From positions 124,001 to 188,000 of the forward strand of contig JAQGDQ010000116.1 in assembly GCA_030141605.1 (NCBI GenBank): a DNA stretch of 64,000 nt, read 5' to 3'. The notes under the pieces are model-generated. The model made no database searches. It was not told the origin of the DNA and saw nothing but the letters and a program-made list of their open reading frames with translations. This stretch comes from Tubiluchus corallicola. Its lineage: Eukaryota; Priapulida; Priapulimorpha; Priapulimorphida; Tubiluchidae. Numbering within the stretch: the first letter of the stretch is position 1; each line of letters opens with the position of its first letter. The translations under genes were made by a program, and so were the position numbers. This document shows, piece after piece, positions 39,790 to 62,217 of this stretch.

Positions 39790-40640
39790 TGTTCAGTACA
39801 CATTCAAGAATGATCTTTTACCAAATGTAGATGAGGAGACCGACTTAGGACTATTAACCAATAATAACTAAACTTCCGTAGCCACATTACAAGCAAAGCT
39901 AAAAAGGGAAACTTAATCCTCGGTATGATGTCTAAAACCATTATGTCCACCAATGCAAAAGTTACACTTCCAATGCAAAAGTTATACTTCCACTTTACAA
40001 GACACTGGTACGACCACATCTGGAATATCTTAGCCATGTATGGAATTCACACTTTATCAAAGATATGAATCTACTTGAAAGAGTATGAAAGCATGCAGTC
40101 AACATGGTTGAAGGACTCAAGAGCTTAAAGTATGATCAGAAACTAAGAAACCTGCAACTCTACAGCCTTTCCACGAGAAGGCATAGAGGCAAACTCATAG
40201 AAATGTAGAAAGTCTTCCATGGAGTTACAGACGTACCAGCAGCACCAGAGGACACAGTTATAAGCATTATCAGAAAAGAGCCAACACTGACAGATATTGA
40301 CTTAATTTTTCCAATGCTGAGATTCATCTTTGGAACTCGTTACAGGAACATATAGTTACTGCTGCAAATGCGACATACTTCAAAAATAACGTTGACAATC
40401 ACCTCTGCACAAGAAATCTCCTACTTTCTGTACAAGAAAAGAGCAAAGCTGGATTTAGGAAAATGTTTTTTCAGTCATAGGATAATTGATTTGTGGATTG
40501 GTTTACCTTAAAAGGCTATCGAAGCAGTTACAGTTAACAAATTTAAAGGGGCCATCCAAAAGTATGTTAATGCCACTGAAGAACGAAATATAGATTGGAT
40601 TCATGAGAAACATGTCTGCAAACATTCAGTTTTTCTACAG
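39790..40640 (+). mobile_element. CR1/L2-like LINE 3' remnant
   Basis: The plus strand encodes LVRPHLEYLSHVWNSHFIKD, MNLLERV, then HAVNMVEGLKSLKYDQKLRN and LSTRRHRGKLIEM, the C-terminal region of CR1/L2-type reverse transcriptase. Two different copies of the terminal motif follow, IHLWNSLQEH at about 40320 and IIDLWIGLPKAIEAVTVNKFKG (with one stop) at about 40485. Frames contain stops. The 5' part is missing. Confidence 0.8.
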
Positions 40641-41057
40641 TTTGATACTAGTACCCTTAGTTATAGATGCCTCGTTTTTACTCTATGTATGTGTATATAA
40701 ACTTATATACTTTTGTTATAGTGAATACATATAATGTACAAATCATTACAATCTTTGTAGTTAAAGTGCAAACGCTGCAAAAGTTTTGTTTAGAGATTGA
40801 GTGTATGATATAACCCAGTTTTGGGTTCCCTACTCAATGGCTACCAAAATTAGTCTCAAAAGTATCCAAAACAATGGGGATAGCTGCAAAGGTGAGGAAC
40901 ATAACATACTACCGCATCTATACCAAGAATGTACGCAGCTCTGTAAAGTAAGTTACACAGCAGCTCGTTTGCCATAGGCGTTTATTATCATGAGAGCCAA
41001 GGACTCAATAGATAGCGTCCTCACCAACTGGCGAGTTCTGATGAGTTTAGCTGTTGG
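40641..41057. other. Unassigned spacer
   Basis: Between the LINE tail and the palindromic transposon; nothing recognised. Confidence 0.35.
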
Positions 41058-42001
41058 TGTTGGGAGCCGTTTGGACCACTGCGCCAAGTAGACCAATTGG
41101 TCTACTTGGGCTAGCCCAAGTAGACCGCGGTCTACTTGGGCTGCCCAAGTAGGACACTAGAGACAGGTCGTGAATTCAGTCGTTAAGTGTACTGACACCG
41201 TCCGTTGTGCTTGTTTATGTAATAATAATAATTAAAAACGTTAATACACGTTGAATAATTTATTATACATCTAATAAAATAAAAGAATTTTATTCTGAGC
41301 TGGTAGAACGGACAATATTAAATTTGGTTTCGATATTAATGTTGTTGAAGTGAAAAAACCCCACTTTTTTGCGAATTCAACATTTGTTTAAGGTATATCA
41401 TTTTTGATTTTGTCTCACTTCACAAACAGGTGATCCGTTTCACTACCTCTTGGGCAAATAATTGTTTTCTTATAAGTAAACGTTCTAGCGATCTATGTGT
41501 CCTACATGGGCTAGCGAGCCATGTAGGACAGTGCCCTACATGTTACAATACTACTGATAATATTAAAACTAATTATCCTTGCTTTTCTTAAATGTTAAAA
41601 ATTACTTTTTGGTGTTGTGAAGGCTTAGCAGCATCTGTCTCATTTTTAAATTTGCAATTATTTCTGTAATAACCGTGTGCAGAATTTCTCTCTTTAAAGC
41701 ATTAGATACTAGGTTTAATGTTATGATATATTAATGGAGTTAATCATAATGATGAAATTATTGTAAGAAATGCATTTGTAAATTGCCAAGGAATATCCAT
41801 TTCTAAAAGAAATTTTGTTTTATGCTTTATTATGTCATAACAATACTTATAAACAATGGTAATATAAACTGGAAACAAGTTTTGCCAGAGCAAGTTTCTC
41901 GATAAAAATCGCTAGTGTCCTACTTGGGCTGCCCATGTAGGACACTACTTTTAGCGCATCAAGTGGTCTACTTGGCGCAGTGGTCCAAACGGCTCCCAAC
42001 A
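41058..42001. mobile_element. Palindrome-rich nonautonomous DNA transposon (944 bp)
   Basis: Terminal inverted repeats of at least 36 bp open TGTTGGGAGCCGTTTGGACC and continue with ACTGCGCCAAGTAGACC. A 5-bp direct repeat GTTGG flanks both ends (41053-41057 and 42002-42006). Inside each end are nested palindromes: a perfect 28-bp one centred near 41112 on GGGCTAGCCC, further GGTCTACTTGGGC blocks, and related CCTACATGGGC/GCCATGTAGG palindromes near 41500-41545 and 41920-41945. There is no coding frame. The superfamily is not clear from the ends. Confidence 0.85.
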
Positions 42002-42006
42002 GTTGG

Positions 42007-44503
42007 TTCTACGTACCACTCATGTCATCATGGTTTTTAAGCCAATGAAAACATAGTATGGGCAATCTTTGTATAGACCGATCGCTGTGCCGATAATAAT
42101 ATGTCTATGGTTTACGCTATCGAAATTGAATTGCAATATCAGCATACATTTTTGCTATGAAAATAAGACAAAGTCTATGATGTGTTTCTGAAGATGGCTT
42201 AAGAATAAAGGGCCAAAACGTTTTCAATTATATTATATCTGCATGCTTTGTCGTTTGTCCTCCTCTGGATAGTTAAGTTGTCGTCAAGTCGAGGTGGTAA
42301 TCGCAACAGCAACAACACGTACAGTTATAATACAATTAATTTTGAAAAAAAAATTGTGAAGAAAGGGCAGCGAAAGACCAGTTGGTCATCTAGTCAGCTG
42401 CCCTTTGATTAGTGATGAACATTTTTATAAGTGCTGTGCTGGTGTATACAGCTAGTGTATTATGTAGTGTTAGTACTGCTTGTAATTAGGATTTAATTCT
42501 TACAAATGACATTAAATTGATATGCTTATAACGTGGTATATATAACATATTAATACAATTCATACGCAGTAATAATAAGTGTATTATTATACACTGCTAC
42601 AAAATCCACCACCACCACCACCACCACAACAACAACAAAATTTAATTTTTAATGCCAATAGGTACAATAATTAATGAAAAATCCCACGATGAAGAAAAAG
42701 TGGGAATACCAAGTTTTTCAAAGACCTATTCATGCTGTGAATAAAAACAAGGAGAGCATCAGTTCTGTATCTTTGATGTAAGATGGCTGTGCATTACTAC
42801 TGCTTCTATGTTTCTGCTCTTATTTGCTGTGTTTCTTTGGCATTTCTTCCATGATTGTAACTTTTCTTATGTGTGATATTTTTGTACGTATTAATAATAT
42901 AAAAAAATCAAATCTGAATTTTGCAATTTTGCATAATTTTTTCTCTTTATAACCTTTCGTATGTTTTTTAGTTAATGTGGATGTTCATTAGTAACAACAT
43001 ACTGTTGAGAAATACGACATTATAATATAGTCTAGGCTCTAGTTGGTACTTTCCGTTCTCGTTCAACAAATTAAAGTTGATGCTTAAAATTAATGCAAAC
43101 GTCCTTTGGCTTGAAAATATTCGTTAATTTAGCGGGAACCTTGAATGCCAGAAATTTTGAACTAACATTGCGAGCATCACTTTTTATAAAATTGCAGATG
43201 AAGAAATGCAAATTTTATAATTTGTTGAAATTTGTCATAGTTAAGTGTTTCATTTAGGGAACGTTATGCATTAAATGTAGCATTTTGCCTTCCTAGTTTT
43301 GCTTTGTGAATTATTACTTTGCATAGTTTGTTAGCAGAATTTATAGATTGGGTAAGATAATTACACAGAATACATTAATGTCCAAAAATTCTTCATTAAT
43401 AGTAGGCTTCAAGACTTAATAAGCCTAATTTTGGCTTCACTCGGAAGACATAGCAATGCCGACTACTGCGATAACAATGTGCAACAGCAGCAACTGCAAC
43501 AATAATACTACCCGCCATGCCAATGCTGGCACTGCAGCGACAATGGTAGCAACGTATATAATTACATAGACATAATAACAATTACTAATTATTGCAAGAA
43601 CAGTAATTGTAATGGCATGGCAATATTAGTGCTGCCAACTGCAATGACAATTTCGGCAACATTAATGCCAGTAACTCTTGAGGTAATGGTAAAAGCGGTT
43701 CTGCATGGCAACTGCAATAGAAATATTAGCAATGGCAACAGCAATGAAGTTTTTGTATTATTCATTGATGTCAAACAACAATAAAATTGTATCTCAAATA
43801 AATAAAAAGATTTTAAACATATTTGAAAGCTTATTATATTTTTTGCTTTTTTTGCCTACATTAAAATAAATGCTGCCGCTGTTGTTCTCGTCATAATTAT
43901 CGTCACCGTTATAGTCATTAAAATAACAATTATCATAATTAAACAATTAAGATGTATTTTCCTAATTAAACTCCTCGACATGAAACACATTAATACAAAA
44001 AACTTAATACTGAAAAAGTGAACCAATGTTCCTTAATGGGTTACTGTTATTTTTTCAGCAACCAGAAAGCCAGCAAAACACTTTGCTGATAGATGTTCTA
44101 CAACGTTTTGGTGATAGGTCACTGGCCACATCATTAACTTAATCGTGTTAACGCGCTGTGAATGACGGATTGTTGTTAGTACTTTACGACGTTTGACAAA
44201 TGATTAAAAACAAGTTGACAGTTGTTCGTTTCTCTTGATAAATTAAATGATAAATGATGGATCACCAGCAACAAGTCGATTGTTGTTCGCTTTTTGTGAT
44301 GTGAAGCACTAATAGCAAGCATTGAATAATTAAAAAAACCATTAATACCATTTTTCTCTTTTCATGATCGCCCCTAACTACATGCAGATGCTACAGTTTA
44401 TAATGAAACGTTAACATTCATACAAGCTTACACACTTGTAACTTTTTACAAGCTTATTGCGCGGAAAAAAGGCTGTGAACAAAACTGTGTAACGTATTGT
44501 TTT
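42007..44503. other. GH3 gene downstream region
   Basis: No gene seen. It contains a small nested hairpin at 42365-42412 (arms AAGGGCAGC and GCTGCCCTT), a CCA/CAA microsatellite at 42609-42640, and a cryptic CAA/CAAT-rich simple-sequence region at about 43445-43790. Confidence 0.5.
42609..42640. repeat. ACC then ACA microsatellite
   Basis: About seven CCA units followed by about four CAA units. Confidence 0.9.
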
Positions 44504-54181
<9,678 letters not shown>

Positions 54182-57100
54182 AATTCAGAAATACTGCAAA
54201 TTAGGTACAAATCAAACAATAATTATAGCTAGTAATAGTTTTGACGGTTTTCACTCAATAGTCTATACTGCTTTTACCGCTGTAGTATACTACTAAATTT
54301 GTATCAGACTTCGTACTAAGGCTCCAGCAGATTGGGTGTCTACTCTGAACCATTATTTGCTCGGCTCGTTTCGTACCGGCTGAAATGTGCGAGAAGTACA
54401 AAGCTGGATTCTGCTGCAATAACACGTTATACGTCGTAGTAGAGGTTTTCGTTGACCTTGACAAAATATCAACATACTTTCAGTTTTTGGTGTGATGTTC
54501 TAAAAAGTAATAAATTTAAAATTTGGTTTACTGTTATAAAAATATTATTAAATTTAGTGATTGGCTGCAAGCTGAAAAGGTTTTGCGAGAAATGTGCCCA
54601 GTACTAAAATTTATGTCAGGCAAGTTGACCTAGCCTCTACTTTGGCATAAGCAAGCTCGTGGGAAATCGGGACGTCCCCAACTACCACAGCTACGAAGAG
54701 TCAACGCAACGTCGTGCCAGAAGTTCCCGCAGACCTGTGTACAAAATATCCTCTTGTTCTACCTTAGAGCCTTACCTAGGTAGATTATACCTAGGAAAAA
54801 AGTTGATGGTCACAGCAGAAAAGAAGTGACCAATGCTGCAGTGATTCTGTGTAATCTTTTCTGTATATGGTACATGGTAGATTTAACATACCTGTGGCGA
54901 TGTGTCTAATTTTCGCTATTGTAAATAGGTGGTCCGTGGCTTAAGTGTAGCCCTTAGGTAAAGAATAAAACACAGGGGAAAAACTACTGAATTAACAAAA
55001 TAATATAGCAATTTAATGAACATCTCGAACACATTGTAAGGTAAATATTAATAAAAGAGATTAAGCCGGCTAAGATAAAAAAGAACAACAATGTTTTTTC
55101 ACCAATCGGTGTTTTTTGTCTCGGCATCACCAGGCGACTTTCTCCTGCCTCCATCCAATGTCAGCTCTCTGACTCCTCATCAGTGGGCTTCGTCGAGAAA
55201 TGGTGCATCACGCTATTTCTTCATGCATCCGATTACATGAACGATGTCTCTAAACTTTGATGACTCCTCTTGACGTTCTCGCCTCCACTTATATGACGCC
55301 AAAAACAGTCGCGCACCTGTAGTTGTCACAAGGTAAGGATCACCAGTTTCGTAACCACAGCACGGAAGCATCAACGGCAGTATCATCAACATCAAGCAAA
55401 ACATATCATGAGCAGAACGTATCATCGACGATTGGTTAATATCATCTTTAACAGGTTAAGTATCATCAGTGTCAGGAAAATATCATCAGCAACAGGTAGA
55501 TATCATCGGTAACAGGTAGGTACCATACCATCAACGTCAAGTAAACTTTATCAGCAACAGGTATCATCGTCAGTAAGCGGCTACCACCTGTGTTATAACG
55601 ATGTTGACAAGATTTCTTTTCTGCAAGCAAACACTCCAAACTATCATTTTATGACGTGAGAACGTCCGCACCACTCGACAGCTTAGAGTGGAATACCTGG
55701 GCGAACACAACTGCCGAAAATTTCGCTTACGTGGCTTCAGTCACATGATATAGTAATGCATAAAACGGTGACATGGAACATGCAGGTAAAATCTGATTTC
55801 AAAACATGTTAGCCTCTAGCGTTATATCAAAAGCAGTTTAACTACATTTTTTTTATAAAAATTGAAAATAATTCATTATAAAATTATACGGTTTAGGAAC
55901 TAGTTACATAACTTGTTACATTATATGAGCTTGAGCGTCACAGTAGCATTTTAGTGTAAATTCTACGGTAGAATAAAAGTAGCGTTTTTTACCATCATAC
56001 GTGTGCATATGTCATTATATTTTTTTCCTCTTTTTATCTGTTCACTCTCTCCTCCTTTTTTTCTCAACTTCAGATGTGATCTTGAAAATTGACTCCTATG
56101 AACCCATATGAATGAACATCTACACTTCTACAAATTGTTTTAACGCATCTTCGTCATATTTTACACAAGTTTTTTGTCCATGCAGATAAAGAATTAGACT
56201 GCTAAAGAATTTCTGGGTACGAATGCTTTTCTTTTTTGTTTTTGCTGGCTGATACAATGCTAATGACAAGTTGGCAGATCATATCAATTTGCAAAGTTGG
56301 TGTTCAAAATCTTAAAACTTATTAGCTTAATTTCGTGTCAACTTGGTGATTTTACCTATTACATGTCGCCCTCTGAGTCTGTGATTGAGAGGCAATATAT
56401 TTAAAAAAAATCAACCAACTAGCTACCCTGATTGAATTTCAATTTTATTTTGAGAAGTACTTCTATGCAAAAGCTGTTTAAAAATTTCACCGGCATTATA
56501 CCCAGTTTGCGCCTGTAGTTATAGACTAATAAAAGAAATGAATTCGGCCTTTAGAGATCCGGTGCTACCTATTACTACTCTCTTTAATAACTTCTTCCAT
56601 TCAAAATGTCGTGGCGCCATTGTCTTGACTGACGCTTGTGTTTTGAAAATCAAAAGGTCGAATTCGGAGATCGTATCTACCTGTCGCTCCCGTCTCGCAA
56701 ACGGGCGCCGTACACAGTTACAGCTGCCTTCATCACAGTGCAGATCATAGCTTACCCTCTATTACCTATTCTGTGGTTGTCCGGTTCACAGCCGGCTGCA
56801 CGATGCACCTTGTGACTTACAACAGTGAAGGGCTGATCGTTGAAAGGATAAGGCCTTGCTGAGACAACATTTGCTTGACTGAAGAAGCAAGGATCTAGTC
56901 CATCTCTCCCCAATAAACTTTGTCTTACCAAAATGTATATATGAGCAATCATCTTCTAAAACAACAACTTGTAGCGTCTTAGTTGCAACGAGTAAGTTAT
57001 TTGCTGCGTTGTTTTCAGGTTACTACGGAATCCAAGCCAAGGTCGAAAATTGTGACATTTATCGGCAAAAAGAAAAAGCTTCTTACAATACATGATTAAA

Positions 57101-60100
57101 CTTTCTTCTCTTTGTAGATCGCAGTTAGTTGTAACTTTGCACACAATGCTAAAATTATTAAAATCAGATTTGCGGTCCTAGATCGAAGAGGGATTTTTAG
57201 TTTCTTGCCATATCTAGACGAAATACTCAGCTGTTCACATCTTCTTACTTTAAGTGTCTGGACGTTTTTGTCATGGTAGGAGCATTTTAACTGTTACAGT
57301 GAAATTTATAGATTGTAAGAATGTGTAGACATTTTGTCTTTAAATGGAAATAACGAACATAAACTATTGCCAGATTTTAGAATAACGCATAACTGAATAT
57401 GGGTAATCTTGTTCTTTATTTGCAAAGACGGAAGACAATTGACCTGTATGGTAAAAATACATTATTTTTTTGGAAACAGGCAGTACGGTGATTTTCTTGG
57501 AAAAAACTTTATCGACATATTTTTCGATAGTTAAGTCGATTAACCACATTGGAAACAGACAGTAATTCTCATAATCAATAAAATTTAGAAAATAAGCGCA
57601 GACGTGTGTCTTCTTTGCAATCCAAATGATAGTTTTTCAGACAAGCAAGGTTTAGCATTCATTTGTATTCACGTTTTTATTTGTCATAGTTGTGATCTAA
57701 TTTAATATCGGTGTTGCCCGAGCCTCTTAACTTGTTTAGATTCGGTCATTGCTCATTGCCTACCTCTCCCGAGAAGAACTATTATAGGGTATATAAACCA
57801 CTTTTAGTGACAACTGCAAATTATTATTTTTTGTACAGTGACATCGAGTTTCTCTTTGATTTGGAGGGACGCACATCGACCATTAGCTTATTTTGTGTAA
57901 TAATTCATTATACGCTCAACGAAGCCTCTGCAAACACGGAGTTTGCCAGCCCGGGTTTCCATGACAACCGCAGGAGATATATTGGACAATGAGCAAAATA
58001 AGGGCTTCAGGTAAATTTTGAATCCCTATACGCTGGTAGATGTAAAATGATTTAGCAGCAAAGTGGCATTTATTTCGTTAATTTTTGTGATAAAGGAACG
58101 CTAGATTGTGAATTATAAGAAAATACCGAAGGTGTGCAGATCTTTTAACTGAAATTATAGACAAACTGTTGTAAACAGTGATTAAGTCTAAAATTTGTCG
58201 AAGATGCAACAAAGAAACAAGTGCCTCGAACATAATTACATCTGAACAAAATTGTGAGACTGAGTAACCATAACCCGTCGAGTAACGGCATTTCACGAGT
58301 CGTATTCCGGTGAATATGAATAATCAAGATTTCCAGAAAAGGATTTTTGAGTGCGTTTTATTTTTGCACATTACTTGTCGTAGGAATGCTTGCAACATAT
58401 CAAGTACAACTGCATGTTTGTTCACAACATTGTAATCAGAGTGCAGTGCAAATTAGGTATCCACAAAAGACCCAAAAAACCATCTCATTACGAATAGGTT
58501 TTCGACAATTGGGCGTTGTAACTTTGTTCAGGAATGCACAAATTTCAATCATCCATTTCAGACAGCAGCATCAGTTTTAGGAAACGTCATAGGTCTACCT
58601 CAGTCAAGGTATCGCAAAAACAGCCAATAATGTAGGATCCCCAAGTCGTATTTGGTCACTTAAAAGAGGTGCTTACAACACCCTAACAGTGACTCATACT
58701 TACAATACACAATAATCAGAAACCAAATTCTGGATGAGGAGTTTATTGGCGCTTTTGCGTATACACCATGAAGTCATAGATTGGCTTCCACAACCTTGCT
58801 GTCCTGTTAAACAAAACTCCTGGTCATTAGTGATATATCACACGTATCTATACTTTGACTAAGTGATCAAAATTCCACATGACTAAGTGATCATCAAAAA
58901 TCATGTTTTTAAAAAAGTTAGCCTTTCTCTGTGGGATTCCCAGACAACCTTTATTTTACGACTCAGAACTTGCTCGCCACCGGCGTGAACAAAATCGACA
59001 GAGAGAATGCTGTGCGACGCCAAAGTGTTTTTTCGGGGTTTAGGTAGGATGGAGTCATTAACATGCAGTGTCACTGGAGCATAACGGAAAAAGTAAAGAA
59101 TGTAAAAGTTTTGAAGCTGCAAAGAATGCATACGTGTTATAAGATATCTTTTGGATTATTTAATAATTTTAAATTGTGCATCATACTAGTACACCTTTTG
59201 TAGATGTATTTTTGACATAAATGTCACTTGAGTTCTTCAGGGGTGTGAAAACCTACCAACGGCTAATTCATTTGGCAATTTACCCTACCCGAAGATTGCC
59301 AACTGTGTGAAGGAAACCAGGAAACCGGTCATTTTGATTTCAATAATGCCAAAATCAATCTTTTCTCGAAATTCGTTCGGCTTGCATAGTGTCGATTTGT
59401 GTAAAAAAACACTGAATGACACATTGTTGAATCAACTTTAATTTCTGATAAATGCCTTAAATGTTTAATTTGCGGGAGAGAGAGAGAGAAATTGATTAAG
59501 CAAACTATTTTTGATAAATATTTAGTTTATCAAGTCATTCAACGATAAACATTTAATTTAAGTGATGGGTTCTCTTCTGATATTTTCTTTTTTTCACCTT
59601 ATCACTTGATTAGTCCAGGTACAACAGCGATCAGAATTCGTATAAAACTTTGATTCTTGCTTTCTGTTTATTGCATTACACTACAAATAGTTTGGTGTAA
59701 CATACATCTCTTTCTTCTCGTAACACATAATAAGCAGCTTCAATCTTTCCTTTTTTTGTTTGCTTAAAACATCACAAATAGTTTGTCTAATTTAGCACTT
59801 CATAAATACAGTGTTTTCGTGCTATACGACTAAATCTGATACAGATGATCGTGCAGGTATCCAACGTGAAAATTTTGTAAATGGGTTTTGCACGAGTGCC
59901 AATTTTTTCTTGATAATTTTTGTGCTATTATTGCGCTGTCATTACGCAACAAACATGTTGTATTACAGTACTGTTACGGGTACATATACATGTATAATAA
60001 TACAATTTCAGTTAATCTGACCCTGTAGCGCACATTAGGTTTCGCGTGGGTTTTCACGTACGATTATCGTATTTCGGAACATGTTATAATGCTGTTTATG

Positions 60101-60899
60101 GGGAAATTCTCAATTCTCAGGTGACTTGCCACTCACCTGAACGCACGCTGTTAATTAATTAGTCCTGAACCTGTTGCAACAAGCTAACTCATTTCCGTGC
60201 AAACTTTAGGTATATCGACCCAAGTAAAATTATGACTAGCTGCATGTTCAATTCGCCATCTAATTAACTGGCCAAAAGCAAGTGGTTTTTTTAAATTACA
60301 TTTACGATGATTATGCAGTTCCACTGTAGAGGTCTATACTGCACAGATCCAAATACCACAATTCTAGCTAGCGAAGGTTTTGCACATTTTAACTCTTTCT
60401 TTAGGTAACAGAATTTATTTTTTTTGTGTTATCTGAACAACCAGCTAAACTAGTCATACTCTATCTGAAAGAAATTAATATACATGTGATTCACTAAAAA
60501 CTCAAGATCAGGATGTGCTTTAAGGCAAAAATTTCTTTTTGATGTTGCAACATTAATAAAAACAATAAAAAGAATAAGAATTAAATTTTAGGAACTAAAA
60601 TTATATCCCGCTAATTATATTAGGTTTATAAAGTTATATCTCAAATAAGTATAGTGTACTCGAGTGAGCTATTAAAATTAAATGTTACTTTGAATAAAGG
60701 CTTTTACTATGAGGTTATTATATTAATACAATTTTTTTGGCTTTTTTAATTTGTAATGCAGTAGTTCTTTTGTGCCTCTTGAACAATAATAAGATATGTT
60801 TGTTGGAAATTATTTTGTGGCCGTGAATCAGGTGATTAATAGAAGTAATAAAAATACAACTTTTGCATTTCAGGTTTCATCCATTCGAAACCAAGTATC
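54182..60899. other. Long region without a recognised gene
   Basis: Nearly 7 kb between the GH3 start and the GPCR. A minus-strand frame at 59131-58901 (peptide NTLASHSILSVDFVHAGGEQ) looks more protein-like than chance and could be an exon, but no family or partner exon was found. The minisatellite at 55381-55573 is the only clear repeat. AGAGAGAGAGAGA lies at 59478-59490. A possible splice acceptor (TTTGCATTTCAG) 28 bp before the GPCR start hints at a 5'-UTR exon in this region. Confidence 0.4.
55381..55573. repeat. Minisatellite, period about 20 bp
   Basis: Roughly nine imperfect units of TATCATCAGCAACAGGTA type start at 55381, 55404, 55420, 55440, 55461, 55481, 55501, 55526 and 55548; most spacings are 20-21 bp. 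Confidence 0.85.
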
Positions 60900-62027
60900 A
60901 TGGATAACTATACTTTGTCCAATGCAACAACTGAAACTACGCTTACCAGTGACGCAACCACCGGTTATTATATTGGCAAAACAATCCAAGTTTTATCGTT
61001 GGGCATCCTGACTTTACTTTCACTGTTAGGAAATTTGTTCGTCGTTTATATTATCCTTTCTCACAGCGAACTTCGTACTGCAACTAACGCTATAATTGGA
61101 TGCCTTTCTACCAGTGATTTACTCAGGACTCTCCTTTGCATGTTGTTTGCTTTTCCCATCCTGTTCACCGACAAGTGGTTGTTTGGTAACGTATTATGTG
61201 TGGCAAATGGCTTCTTTAATCTGTTCTTCTCAATCTCATCGACCCTTATGGTTATGTTAATTGCACTGGACAGGCTATACGTTTTAATTAATGTTTCCAG
61301 TAACATCAAGAGCTACCTGTTTGGCTTAGTGTCATTGTGTTGGTTCATATCGTTTGCATTTAGCTTTCCGTGGTACGTGATGTCAAAGTGGTATGATGTT
61401 GATGTGTATTACAAACAAGGATACTACCATTGTATGTATATATTTCACGGAGAGGAATCGTACGAGGGCAGAGCTTTTAGTCTTACTGTAATTCTAGTTT
61501 GTTTCTTGATTCCGTTCACAATAATGGCAACTTGTTGTGTAATAATGTGGAAGACCTTTCACCGAGGCCTTATTCAGGTAAACCCTGTAACACTGCCAAG
61601 TAAATTACTGAGATTCCAGGGAGAAAGACGCACCGCCACTACGGTGTTAATCATGATCGCCGTTTATATAGCTTGTTGGAGTCCCTACTGCATCATGAGC
61701 ATCATCAGTGCATTTACACACCTCCCTTTTACTCCTAGAACGGACACCATAGGCATGTGGTTAGCTTGGTCCAATGCTGCTTTTAATCCCATTATTTATG
61801 CAATTCGAAATCCCAACGTTTCAGAATTAATAAAGTTGGGGCGGAGAAGAAGAGGTTTATACAGAAGTAACTCCTGCTCGATCACGCCACAGTGTGGACA
61901 CCAGTTTGAGAATGTGGAGAGTTGGAGGCGGGGTTCGTGGGCTTCAATGACGCCTGGTTTTATATTCACAGCTGGGAACAGAAAAGGATCTGATATGTCT
62001 ACAATTACAACTGCAACGCAAATATAA
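60900..62027 (+). CDS. Rhodopsin-like (class A) GPCR, orphan
   Basis: An intronless 375-aa receptor with seven membrane segments. Class A anchors are all present: Asn45 in GNLFVVY (TM1), Asp73 in LSTSDLL (TM2), Cys100 and Cys178 for the extracellular disulfide, Asp124-Arg125 as DRL instead of DRY (TM3), Pro205 (TM5), CWSPY at 259-263 (TM6) and NPIIY at 296-300 (TM7). N-glycosylation sites occur at Asn3 and Asn8. The residue at the 3.32 position is Asn107, not the Asp that amine receptors use, so a biogenic amine ligand is unlikely. Helix 8 and the tail have a basic RRRR cluster and many Ser/Thr. The ligand is unknown. A 5'-UTR acceptor ending at about 60872 suggests a spliced leader exon. Confidence 0.93.
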   Translation: MDNYTLSNATTETTLTSDATTGYYIGKTIQVLSLGILTLLSLLGNLFVVYIILSHSELRTATNAIIGCLSTSDLLRTLLCMLFAFPILFTDKWLFGNVLCVANGFFNLFFSISSTLMVMLIALDRLYVLINVSSNIKSYLFGLVSLCWFISFAFSFPWYVMSKWYDVDVYYKQGYYHCMYIFHGEESYEGRAFSLTVILVCFLIPFTIMATCCVIMWKTFHRGLIQVNPVTLPSKLLRFQGERRTATTVLIMIAVYIACWSPYCIMSIISAFTHLPFTPRTDTIGMWLAWSNAAFNPIIYAIRNPNVSELIKLGRRRRGLYRSNSCSITPQCGHQFENVESWRRGSWASMTPGFIFTAGNRKGSDMSTITTATQI

Positions 62028-62211
62028 TTTACACCTTAGTCTGGAGGCTCAAAATACAATCATTTGACCCGATGTGAAATTAGAATTTCAGGAAACGTAA
62101 TTAATTTTATTGGTGCAAATCGTTCATTCTGCGTTATTTATTTTGCAACTTTCTCAAAAGAAGTGAAGCAATTTATCATTATTTTACAAAGATTGTTTAC
62201 TTAAAATTGCG

Positions 62212-62217
62212 AATAAA
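62212..62217 (+). terminator. Candidate poly(A) signal for the GPCR
   Basis: AATAAA 185 bp after the GPCR stop codon. Confidence 0.45.

Noticed and set aside
43396-43774. Two minus-strand frames rich in Cys, Ala and Thr
   Set aside because: They translate a cryptic CAA/CAAT-type simple-sequence region; no domain is visible.
55213-55425. Minus-strand 70-codon frame with a possible signal-like segment
   Set aside because: It overlaps the minisatellite, and no acceptor or homologous family supports it.
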